From NCBI GenBank assembly GCA_905221605.1, contig CAJNDS010000458.1:772136-836135 (forward strand): a stretch of 64,000 nt of DNA, in the 5' to 3' direction. The first letter of the stretch is position 1. Every line of letters starts with the position of its first letter. This DNA comes from Symbiodinium natans (Eukaryota > Sar > Dinophyceae > Suessiales > Symbiodiniaceae). Shown one piece after another: positions 41,301 to 50,320 of the stretch. A model generated the notes under the pieces. That model did no database searches. It was not told the origin of the DNA and saw only the letters and a list, made by a program, of their open reading frames with translations. A program made the position numbers and the translations under genes.

Positions 41301-42970
41301 TAGATAGATATGCATATATACATACATATTTATATTTGCACTTGTTTTGTTTTTTATGTGTTTGGGTTACATTATCCCACAACATACTACGATCCTCTTT
41401 GAAGGTGGAACCCTGAAGCGGGGGGGGGGGGGGGGGGGGGGAGGGTTGCCCTCATGTTCGGAAGCCCCGGATAAGTTTGCAAGGACTACCTACCCGGGGT
41501 ACTGCCGGGTACTCTCTCTCAATTCTGGGGCGCCTCAACCCACATGCCCTGTTTTGGGTTTAGGGTTTAGGGTTTCGGGGTTTAGCGGTTCAGGGGTAGA
41601 GGTTTAGGGGTTTAGGGGTTTTGGGGGTTTAGGGCTTTAGGGGTTTAGGGGTTTAGGGGTTTAAGGGTTTAGGGGTTTAGGGTTTAGGGGTTTAGGGTTT
41701 AGGTTTTAGGTCTCCTTCAACGCAATGTTTCCAGGAGCTGCGAGCCAACGGGCAGTTCCTCTTCGCCTCCCTGGACCCAGACGCGTTTAACTTGCCAGTG
41801 TGCTCTCGAACGCCCTAAATCCTAAACCCTAAACTCTAAACCCTGAACCCTGAACCCTAATCCTAAACCCTAAGCCCTACCCTAGACCCTACACTCTAGA
41901 CCCTGCACCCTAAACCCGAAGCTCCAAGTCCGTATTGAGGTGTAGGCTTAGGTGACAGGGCTGCACATGTCGGACCTTCTTCAAGGGCGCCTGAGCTACG
42001 GCTGACGCTCTGCGCGGTGTAACATGCTCTCGCGCAGGATTTCACAGCTTCAGGTTTGGGGGTGCATGGGCTTGGGGTTTACAGTTGAGGGGGCTTTGGG
42101 TTCAGGGTTGAGGGGTGTATAGGGCTTTCGGGTGCAGAGGTTTCTGGCCTTGAAGAGCCCTCCTCGTATGCCTGTGTCCTGTTGGTGGGACCAGCAGGCC
42201 AACTATGAGCCTTGGACATAGTTTTCAAATCCGCTGAACCGACGGAACCCTGCACCGTATAGGCAGCCCATGTAAACGCTTAGCCCACAACCCTTTCGCA
42301 CTGTTATCCTAAGTAGTCGTCTGGACCGAATCCCAAAACTCTGCAGACCTTCCGATCAAGCCCCGTCGGGGGCCTGCTTGAAGTCCCCAACCCTTAGCCC
42401 TTAAAACCCTGAAGCCCCTTAGCACCCAAAAACAGCCTTAAAACCTTTATACCCTAAACCCTAAACCCTAAACCTTGAACCCCCTGTTAATCCTAAACGC
42501 CCTATCCCCGAAAGGACGTGGACTCTTCAGACTCGCGGGCGCTTGCGAGGCTCCCGGAAAGGGGGTTTCGGGGGTTGGTTTGGGGTTTAGGGCTAGGGTT
42601 TAGGGTTGGGGGATTTATAGGGGGTTCAGGGGATTTGGGGCTTTGGAGGGGTGAAACTGTTTTGGGCCTCCCCTTCCAAAGGGTTGAGGTTTACTCGGTA
42701 GGCCCTCGGGAGGTTGTTCAAACAGCCGAGACAGCTTCATGGCAGCTCTGGCAGGCTAGCTGTTCGGTGTTTTGTTTGACCGAAGCCTGAAGCCCCTGAA
42801 GGTCCAGAACGACGCCCTAAACCCCGAGACCCTTTTCATTCCTGACCTAACCCCTAAACCCTAAACCCTAAACCCCTCCAAATCCGACCTTGGACATGGG
42901 TGACAGGTCCTGGTTTCCACTGGTGGCGAAGAATTTCGACGCTTGCACCATGAAGCTGCTATAGGGTTTA
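38384..42970 (+). CDS. Chain of short exon-like islands, unknown protein(s)
   Basis: In order: 38384-38481 (LLPPQEEVMQNWIDISCPDA), 39072-39152 (LRLCPDAWPPVPLLDSQN), 39301-39420 (QLRVEQSLVEPLFRVSKQ), 39690-39802 joined to 39913-39946 (..PRKGTHVM then YCCCKVGFYMLK), 39967-40036 (SSRGLLEVLQAGIHDGLMC), 40150-40251 (ALARYEQVLQWWCSDMARLL), 40680-40800 (RQLKDSDGVAALATFRQRVL), 40980-41040 (MSNGGGNPNHELHLITDHG), 41735-41812 (ELRANGQFLFASLDPDAF) and 42895-42970 (DMGDRSWFPLVAKNFDACTM, ending at TAG). All are +, separated by telomere-like or TIR sequence. Only the 39802/39913 junction has direct support. It could be one gene or several, and no domain is recognised. Confidence 0.4.
38560..38695 (+). repeat. 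TTTTAGGG and TTTAATTAGGG variant array
   Basis: Units expand to TTTAATTAGGG in the middle (38570-38625), then become TTTTAGGG octamers. Confidence 0.8.
39166..39300 (+). repeat. (TTTTGGG)/(TTTAGGG)n array
   Basis: Runs of TTTTGGG alternate with TTTAGGG in a semi-regular pattern. Confidence 0.85.
39501..39583 (+). mobile_element. Family 7 element, partial
   Basis: GACCCAGAGTAGGCCCCTATT at the left and internal AAGCAAAAAGGGTGC. The right arm is missing. Confidence 0.5.
39803..39908 (+). mobile_element. Family 2 TIR introner with TGTA duplication
   Basis: CTTGGTAGCCCAG and CCGGGCTACCAAG ends. TGTA lies at 39799-39802 and 39909-39912. Removal joins ..THVM to YCCCKVG.. in frame. Confidence 0.75.
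40070..40140. repeat. C-strand array meeting a G-strand unit (CCCTAAAGGGTTTAGG)
   Basis: (CCCTAAA)9 runs directly into GGGTTTAGG at about 40130 with no spacer, an inverted junction opposite in polarity to that at 23.5 kb. Confidence 0.85.
41418..41442 (+). repeat. Poly-G tract
   Basis: About 22 G in a row. Confidence 0.9.
41560..41712 (+). repeat. (TTTAGGGG)n variant array
   Basis: Octamers with four G predominate, mixed with TTTAGGG. Confidence 0.85.
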
Positions 42971-44229
42971 CGGTTTAGGGTTTAGGGTTCAGGGTTCAGG
43001 GTTTAGGGTTTAGGGTAGGAATGCTGCTATACTAGGTAGGACCCCAGAAACTCCAAAACCCCTTGATTAAGGAATATACCTTACACCATAGTAGGGTTCC
43101 CATTGCAATTTAAGGGATATTCTTCAATGAAGGGGTTTTGGAGTCTCCAGGACCCAGGGTAGGCCCTTTTCCAAGGGTGCAGGTTCCCTTTTCTGCCCTT
43201 TAAACCAAAAGGGTGCCCTTTGAAAAAATCTATTCCTAGGTTACTCTTGAGTCTCGTATAGGGCGTCGGGTTTTTATGGCTTAAGTGGGGGTCTAGGCTT
43301 CGGGCGTAAGCAGGGTCTAGGCTTTGGGCATAAGTAGGGTCGAAAGGGTTTAGGGTTTTTTGGGTAATACCGATAGAGCTTACTTTGAGATTTGGGGCAT
43401 GGAGAGTTTGGGGTTCTGGGACTTGAGCCTAGACTGGCAGCGCTCCCATTTGCCGACAGAGGTGTACTTTAGGGGGACGTCAAGGCTTTTGGGGGGGTTT
43501 AGCGTCTGAGATAGGGGGGCGTGGCGTAGGATACCTACCAGCCGTGACGTGACCGGACCATAGCCATAGGCGCAAGAACCACGGCCTAAATTCAAGACAC
43601 ATGATGCAAACCCTTCCATTTCATGCCCTGAGCTACAGCTACTACTTGCATCGGCGCCTGAGGGGGGGGGGGGGGGGGAGCCTAGAAACCAGAAACCTGA
43701 AAGAATGCTTTCTGCCCAGAACCCTCAACCCCCCTGAGCCCTCTGTAACTTTGGGGCTTAGGGTTCAGGGTTTGGGAGTGTTCTAAGGGAAGTTCCCATG
43801 GTGCCTTGGTTTTAGACCCTTGCCTTCTTTAAAGGGGGCCGCTGGGTATATAAGGGGTATATCAGGCGTCCCCGTTTAAGGGCCCATGTTAAGCGACCAT
43901 GTAGCTACCCTAAAGAAGGGTTGAGGTTTCCCTAAGTTCCCTAAACCCTACACCCTAAACCCTACGTCAGCCGCCATAAGAGGCTTGGGCCTGTATGGGT
44001 CGCATACAATCTACTGCTTACCTGATATGGATAGAGACATAGAGTACAAAAAAACATGGTCCGCTAACTTAACACCGGTTCTTTAGCATCAGTCGCTGAG
44101 TAACCTTGTGTATAGAAACACATATTGCATATAAGTATATATATATATATACAAGGTTCCTCAGTGACTAAGGCTATATATCCGACCATCACTCCAGGCT
44201 ACACATCCTAAACCCTAAACCCGAAACCC
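42971..44229. other. No supported gene
   Basis: A telomere-like tract (42963-43015), the family 7 element, a poly-G run (43661-43678), a family 10-like fragment (43797-43920) and an AT microsatellite (44134-44152). Frames at 43380-43790 on both strands show no motif. Confidence 0.4.
43149..43255 (+). mobile_element. Family 7 TIR element
   Basis: GACCCAGGGTAGGCCC at the left, GGTTACTCTTGAGTCTC at the right. GAGTCTC occurs at 43141-43147 and 43249-43255, so the exact ends are uncertain. Confidence 0.6.
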
Positions 44230-44648
44230 TATGAGAAGATAGAAGTGATTTTGGACACTGGCGCCGATGTCAGCCTCATTCCTCTGGGGCTTGGCAAAGA
44301 GGGAGTGCCTGTGAAGAAGAAGAACGATTCAGGCATCAGAGACGCACAAGGCAGAAAGATTCCTGCACAAGGAAAGACAGCAATCAACTTGACTCTATTC
44401 AGCTCGAAGCAAGAAGCAGTCAAAATGCAAGAATGCTTCATCGTTGCGAATGTGGTCAATCCTTTGTTGGCAGTCGGAAAGCTACTCAAGAATGGCTGGG
44501 AGATTGTCAAAAAGGATGATGTCTTGATGTTGTCAGACGGTGTGTCAGACATCCCTGTTCACTACCACAAGAACTCGCTGGCTACTTATTTCTATTTGCA
44601 AGCTGGAACGAGATATGAGAGCGAGGCCTATGTGAACTTGGATCCCTA
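44230..44648 (+). CDS. Retropepsin-like aspartic protease exon, probable retroelement polyprotein fragment
   Basis: A 139-codon open stretch, one of the longest here, with the aspartic protease signature ILDTGADVSLIPLG (catalytic Asp near 44254), followed about 65 residues later by a hydrophobic ECFIVANVVNPLLAVGKLL stretch, as in clan AA proteases of retrotransposon Pol proteins. It ends YESEAYVNLD just before a CCCTAAA tract. C-strand telomere-like sequence borders both sides, with no gag, reverse transcriptase or integrase motif nearby. It is therefore a fragment, or an exon of a host gene derived from a retroelement. A possible follow-on exon lies at 44783-44866 (EEDFFPYSWTPPPEIFVF). The fold is likely, the element class is not determined. 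Confidence 0.65.
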
Positions 44649-45089
44649 AACCCTGAACCCTAAACCCTAAGCCCTCAGCCCTCAGCCCTAAGCCCTAAGC
44701 CCGAAGCCCGAAACCCTAAACCCTAAGCCCTACCCTAAACCCGAAACCCTAAACCCCAACCCAGCTGAACCCCAACCCAGCTGAGGAGGATTTCTTTCCC
44801 TACTCCTGGACGCCACCTCCCGAGATCTTTGTCTTCGCAAAGTCGAGACTGACGGTGGGAAACTCAGGAGGGTGAACGTTTTGATGAACTTTGTATTCGA
44901 GAGGTTTTGTAGGTCGTGGGCCCTAAACCCTAAACCCTAAGCTTTCCCTAAACTCTGAAATGGAGCGTTTGTGAGTTTAGGATTTTGGGTTTGAGGTGGA
45001 CACTGCAGTGTCACGCCGATGTCAGGGTTTTCCCAGAAAAAGGGTGGCCTAACAATGGGAATTATCGTACGCTTTTTTTGGGGATATGG

Positions 45090-45229
45090 GGGGTACCCCT
45101 CTTTTGGGGAACGCCCATGTCATGTCGTTTGGGATGTTCCCCCGTATACTAGCAGTCCTTAAATCCCCATTAAGGACAGAAGGGGGAGCATTCCAAGGGG
45201 TACCCCTGTGTGGTGAACCCCCATGTCCT
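45090..45229 (+). mobile_element. Family 4 element inside a diverged 33-bp direct repeat
   Basis: TTTGGGATGTTCCCCCGTAT and GGGGGAGCATTCCAAG ends (about 45128-45196). The sequence GGGTACCCCT...CCCATGTC occurs before (45090-45123) and after (45197-45229) with several mismatches. Confidence 0.55.
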
Positions 45230-45553
45230 GCTTAATTGAGGGGTATAAGGTCCCCTATATATACTAATATAGTCCCTATGCACCTAAGTAGCCCCTAAAG
45301 AACCCCCAACTAACCCCCTAAAATCCCTTCTAACCCCTTAAACCCTAGCCTCTAAACCCTAAACCCTAAACCCTAGACCCGAAAGGTCCCTTTTTTAGTC
45401 CCAACATGGAGTCTTCCAGTGTCGGCTGTGTCTGGGCCAGTCTCCCTAAACCCTAAACCCTAAACCCTAAACCCTAAACCCTAAACCCTAAACCCTAGAC
45501 TCTAGACTCTAGACCCTAGACCCTAAACCCTAAACTGCTGCCGGTTTTTCCAG

Positions 45554-45670
45554 TTGGGACTCATGGGTTGCAACGCTCAAAAAGCTACAAGCGCCAAATG
45601 TCGTTTGAACGAACGGGCCGAAGAGAAGGTGGTCTCATGGACCCTTCATGATCGCGAAGAGCAAGCCTAA
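45554..45670 (+). CDS. Exon-like island ending in TAA
   Basis: It begins after TTTTCCAG and reads 38 codons to TAA: LGLMGCNAQKATSAKCRLNE, then EEKVVSWTLHDREEQA. The start MGCNAQKA would suit an N-myristoylated protein, but the downstream stop makes it short. No family is recognised. Confidence 0.4.
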   Translation: MGLMGCNAQKATSAKCRLNERAEEKVVSWTLHDREEQA

Positions 45671-47099
45671 ACCACAAACCCCAAACCCCAAATCCGAAAC
45701 CCTGAGCCCTGGGGAGGGAGTGGGGGGATCAAGCATTCCTTAGAAAGACCTAAGACCCGAAACCCGAAACCCGAAACCCTAAACCCTAAACCCTAAACCC
45801 TAAACCGTTGGGACCCAGGGAGATGCCATCTTCTGGCCACTCTGCTCTCTCCATGGGGCTGGGATTTACGGGAGTTTTGGGGGTTTAGGGTTTAAGGTTT
45901 AGGGTTTAGGCTTTGGGGAGCTTTGTGGTTTATGGTTTAGTGTTTAGGGGTTGTGGGGGTAGAGTATGAGGCTGCGAGGGGCTAGTTAGGAGTTTAGGCT
46001 TTAGTTGCTTCGGGGTTCAGGGTTGTGCACAGTTTCCCAACCATACGGTGTTCGGATTGGAGCTTCGGTGGGCAAGCGCTCAGAAATCCCTAGTCCCTAA
46101 ACCCTAAACCCTAAACCCCATACCCCATAAACCCTAAACCCTGATGAAGCTGTATTTCATGTGCGCTGCTAGGCTTGTTTAGGGTTTAGGGTATAGGGTG
46201 TAGGGTTTAGGGTTGAGGGTTGAAGGGTTTTGGGGTTTGGGGTTTCCAGTTTGTAGTAAAAAAGAGCCTTCTGGCCTCCTTCGCTTGAGAAGCTCTGGCT
46301 TTTCAAGTCCTTCGCCCTGCGCTAAACCCTCCGACCCTTAGACACTTAAATAAACCCTCATCAGCCGGACACCCTCGAACCTAAACCCTAAACCCTAAAG
46401 CCTTAAAAACCCACCTTAGCCTCCAAAAGAGTCCCAGAAAACCCTAAATATGGGGCTGACGAAAATCAGGGACCCCTACTATTCACCCCCCCCCCCCCCC
46501 CCCCCCCCAAAGAAAAAAACAAAAGTAGGATCCCCTTCTTCTAAGGACCCCAAAAACGTACCCACTAATATTGTAAGCAAGTCCAAGGTACCAGCCAGGT
46601 TTCGCCCCAGCAGCGAACTTCACGCACCTCGGACAGGGTTTAGGGTTTAGGGTTTAGGCTTTAGGGGTTCTCGGGAGTCTGGCGGGTTGGCTATGAGGCT
46701 CGGGTTTGAGGGTTTCTGGCACGCGCGATACATGGCGATGAAGTTGAACCCGATACGCTACACCCTAAACCCTAAACCCTAAGCCCTAAACCCTAAACCC
46801 TAAACCCTACACCCTAAACCCTAAACCCTAAACCCTAAACCCTAAACCCTAAACCCTAAACCCTAAACCCTAAACCCTAAACCCTATCCCTAAGCTCTCA
46901 GCCGTCAAGCCCTTGAAACACTGAAGCCCTACCACTCTAAACCCTGACCCGCCCTGACCCGCCTCACCTTCCTGAACCTAGAACCTAAAGGCTCTCAGTC
47001 TTAACCCTAAACCTTAAACCCTAAACCCTAAACCCTAAACCCTTAACCTCTAAGGGTATGGGGTTTAGGGTTTCGAAGTCTTTTAACCCCCGTCTCCAG
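45671..47099. other. No supported gene; telomere-like arrays
   Basis: C-strand arrays lie at 45770-45805 and 46766-46885 (about 17 units). A C run lies at 46483-46508. Only scraps such as GTQGDAIFWPLCSLHGAG (45811) lie between. Confidence 0.5.
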
Positions 47100-47170
47100 G
47101 CTCGCAGAGGTTGACGAGCTCATGGGCCAATCTCAATGGTTTCATGACAACGGCCACCCGGAGCGAAGGT
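47100..47170 (+). CDS. Exon-like island
   Basis: RLAEVDELMGQSQWFHDNGH, open, after a CTCCAG acceptor-like site. Unknown protein. Confidence 0.35.
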
Positions 47171-47593
47171 CAAGTTTCTTCGTGTATGGTTTAGGGGGGG
47201 GGGGGGGGGGGTAGCCGGAGGGGGGGGGGGGGGGGGTCGGGGGGGCCGGGGGGGAGGGGTCAAGGGTTTACGTTTAGGGTTTAGGCTTTTGGGTTTGATT
47301 TTTTCAGGTTTAGGGTTTAGGGTTTAGGGTTTAGGGTTTAGGGTTTAGGGTTTAGGGTTTAGGGTTTAGTATGGAGAAGGTGCATCAGTGGACGCGAAGG
47401 GTGTGCCGGCGCCTTTTTTTCTTAGACCTGTGCACAATATCGCGCGCTCAGCAATCTTACGCTATATAGGGTTTAGGGCTTCAAGTGCTACGGTTGCTTA
47501 GGGTCTTTTGTTTCAAACCAAATTATAGATTTAAATTACCTCCATAGACCCCCCAAGTACCTCTTAAGATAACCTAAATACCCCAGGAGGGTA

Positions 47594-47747
47594 CACTTAG
47601 ACCACGATTACGGAGTACTTCAGATATCCAGGTCCTAAACCCTAAACCATAAACCCTAGACCCCCCCCCCCACTTAGACCACGATTACGGAGTACTTCAG
47701 ATATCCAGGTCCTAAACCCTAAACCATAAACCCTAGACCCCCCCCCC
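47594..47747 (+). repeat. Perfect 77-bp tandem duplication
   Basis: The unit starting CACTTAGACCACGATTACGG occurs at 47594-47670 and 47671-47747. It includes unique DNA, CCCTAAA variants and a C run. The copies differ only in C-run length. Confidence 0.9.
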
Positions 47748-47892
47748 CCCCCCCCCAGCCCCAAATGAAGGATTTCGAGGAGCCTCCTGACATACGAGCA
47801 AAAAGACTAGACAGAACCCTTAAACCCCCTGAAACCTCTACCCTAAACCCTGAAACCCTCAACCCTAAACCCTAAACTACCAAAAAACAAGC

Positions 47893-47998
47893 CAAGGAGG
47901 CATCTCCCTGGCTCTGCAGTATCTCTTGCGCTTCGACCGCTTCGGCGGGCGCTCGGCGCTCCACCGCTTGACGCCCGGCAGGGAAGCTGCTGTGGCCT
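47893..47998 (+). CDS. Exon-like island
   Basis: QGGISLALQYLLRFDRFGGR, then HRLTPGREAAVAC. A coherent open frame of 35 codons between telomere-like tracts. Unknown protein. Confidence 0.4.
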
Positions 47999-48002
47999 GT
48001 TG

Positions 48003-48320
48003 TTTAGGGTTTGGGGGGGTTTAGGGTTTAGGGTTTGGGGGTTTAGGGTTCAGGGTGTAGGGTTTAGGGTTCAGGGTTTAGGGTTTAGGGTTTAGGGTGT
48101 GGGGTTTAGGGTTTGGGGTTTAGGGTTTGGAGTTTAGGGTTTGGGGTTTAGTGTTTGGGGTTTAGGGGTTTAGGGTTTGGGGTTCAGGGTTTAGGGCCTG
48201 TTGTTTAGGGTTTGGGGGTTTAGGGTTTGGGGGGTTTGGGGTGTGGGGGGTTTAGGGTTTGGGGTTTAGGGTGTAGGGTTTGGGGTTTGGGGTTTAGGGC
48301 TTGGGGTACTAGGGTTTGGG
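48003..48320 (+). repeat. Long degenerate TTTAGGG/TTTGGGG array
   Basis: About 45 units, roughly half TTTGGGG, the most degenerate large array in the window. Confidence 0.85.
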
Positions 48321-48324
48321 GTTT

Positions 48325-48415
48325 GGGAATAATTCTGAAAGTTTGGGTACTGTACTGTAATTCCTACACAGCTGGAATTGTGTTTTTTTGCTAGGGTATC
48401 AAGTTCAGTATAGCG
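48325..48415 (+). mobile_element. Family 9 element
   Basis: GGGAATAATTCTGAAAGTTT and TTGCTAGGGTATCAAGTTC ends match 24409-24500. Confidence 0.5.
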
Positions 48416-48684
48416 TTTTGAGGTTTGCGGCTTATTGGGCGTTCTTTTCTGGGGTCTGTGAGGTCTATAGGGTTTGTGGTCTAGGGTTTAGGGGCTTATT
48501 AAGGCTTGCAGGACCCCAAACCCCAAACCCCAAACCCTAAATCCTAAACCCTCAACCCTAAACCGCTGTAGGACTTAAAGGGTCTTGGAGTTCATGAGGC
48601 TTATGGGGTTGAAAAGGTTTTGAGTTGGAGGGTGCTATTAGTTGATTAGGGTTTAGGGTTTAGGGTTTAGGGTTAGTAGGAATA

Positions 48685-48925
48685 CCAAAAACCCAACTTT
48701 TTCCGAGCAATGAGGTGGATCCGGAGCAAGTTTGTTTGGGGCTGTCCCTTGCAAAAAGATAGTTGCCTTGCCAAAGCCTACTTTTTCCATCGTGAAAACA
48801 TGGTTTTCTTGCCAAACACCAGTTATTCAAATTCAACGAGGGAAAAATTGGTTTTGTCAAGAATTCCATCCTTTTTACGAGGTAAAACCAAAAACACAGC
48901 TTGTTCCGGATCCACCTCTTTGCTC
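48685..48925 (+). mobile_element. Foldback element with GAGGTGGATCCGGAGCAAG arms
   Basis: GAGGTGGATCCGGAGCAAG (48711-48729) recurs inverted at about 48899-48917 with one mismatch. Around it are further paired stretches (AAAAACCCAACTTTTTCC...GGTAAAACCAAAAACACAGC). No coding frame is accepted within it. Confidence 0.5.
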
Positions 48926-49269
48926 TGGAGTTGTTTTGTTTTGCCGGTGTCGGTGTCGAATCCTGTGGTCGATGATACAGCTACTTAAAGTATCAAGAAC
49001 CGTACAGGAACCAGTGGGCTTGAAACGGCATTTACAAGGAAAGCAGAGAACGGTAGGTCAAGGGGTGGGGGGGGGGGGGCGGGGTGTCCGTATATGATTT
49101 ATACGATGTATAGTACCTTCCCTTCCTTATACAAGGGTGATATAGGGAATGTGTTTTTTTGTGTTTATGGGGGGGATTCTTAAGCAAATAGTAGGTACCT
49201 GCATGTCTCTCCTCAAGAACTGTCCCATGAAAAGACGGGGAATTGACTTTCCGCAAATGTTTCTTGTTT

Positions 49270-49380
49270 CCCAGAGGATCCATGGGTGGTACTATTCTGG
49301 AATTAGGTACCCAAAAACCAGACAAAATCGGGTTTTGGGGTACCTAATTCCACAACAGTCCTACAAATGGACCCTCTGGG
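49270..49380 (+). mobile_element. Family 3 TIR element with GTTT duplication
   Basis: CCCAGAGGATCC and GGACCCTCTGGG ends. Inner arms AATTAGGTACCC/GGGTACCTAATT are inverted. GTTT occurs at 49266-49269 and 49381-49384. Confidence 0.75.
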
Positions 49381-49822
49381 GTTTTAACCTTCGACGTGAG
49401 ATGCACGGGTTGGGCCCCGAAAACAGGATGTGAGCGCGCCTGCGCAGTAGCAAACACTCCCGCCAGGGTGCCCTGAAGCCACAAACTCTACGCCCCCCCA
49501 AGGCTCTTGAAGGCATAATACCCACAAACCCCAAACCCTAAATTCCCACCCTTCTCAGACCCAAGCAAGCCTGAACCGGCCTGAACTTTGTGGTGGTTTA
49601 CTGTAACTTTAGATCCTTACCCTTTTTGGGTTTGTTGGGTTTCTTAATCAGGCAGCTAAGTTAATTTGATTTATAGCTACCCTCCTGAGTGCAGCCAAGT
49701 GAAATCAGGATGTGGCTCTTCACGCCGCAACCCGCCTTCGAATTCAGGAGCCTTTAGGGTTTGGGGTTTAGGGTTTAGGGTTTAGGGTTTAGGGTTTAGG
49801 GTTTAGGGTTTAGGGAGCTCCT

Positions 49823-49933
49823 CAGATTAAGACTCCCAAGGGCCTGCCTAGAAATGCGGGAAGGGTGTGTTTTTCCTCGAACTTTGCTTGTCGGGAGGTT
49901 GAGATCTTCCAGGTGGACCTTCATTGCTTGTGA
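49823..49933 (+). CDS. Exon-like island ending in TGA
   Basis: A 36-codon frame QIKTPKGLPRNAGRVCFSSN, then CREVEIFQVDLHCL and TGA, between a G-strand array (49752-49815) and a C-strand array (49934-49988). Possibly a 3' exon. Unknown protein. Confidence 0.4.
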   Translation, partial: QIKTPKGLPRNAGRVCFSSNFACREVEIFQVDLHCL

Positions 49934-50111
49934 CCCTAAACCCTAAACCCTAAACCCTAAACCCTAAACCCTAAACCCTAAACCCTAAATCCTAAACCGT
50001 TGGGCACCAGATGGGCCCCCTTCATTTTGGCAAGAAGGTCGAGCGTGCGGAGGATGTTGGCTCTCGTCTTTCTCTGGGGTTGGTTTGGGAATAGTCCTCA
50101 ATTTCTACACG

Positions 50112-50219
50112 CGCCCGGAGGCCCTTTCTCCTTTTTCAGGGTTTTGGGGTTCCCTCATAATTCAGCCGCTTGGAGCCCAAAAAGGCTACCCTCTTTTTTC
50201 CTAGCCTACTCTTGGGTCT
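50112..50219 (+). mobile_element. Family 7-like TIR element
   Basis: GCGCCCGGAGGCCCTTTCTC at the left and CCTAGCCTACTCTTGGGTC at the right. Diverged from the other copies. Confidence 0.45.
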
Positions 50220-50320
50220 GGGAAAGGGCTTCGATCGTTTGCCTTCGTTGACTTGTGCTCAAGCTTGCAGCAGAAAGAAGGCGACCCGGTACCGAATCGT
50301 CAGCACTTCAGCAAAGAAGG

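Noticed and set aside
48660..49097. Overlapping + and - frames of 70 to 121 codons
   Set aside because: They lie across a foldback element whose arms produce open frames on both strands.
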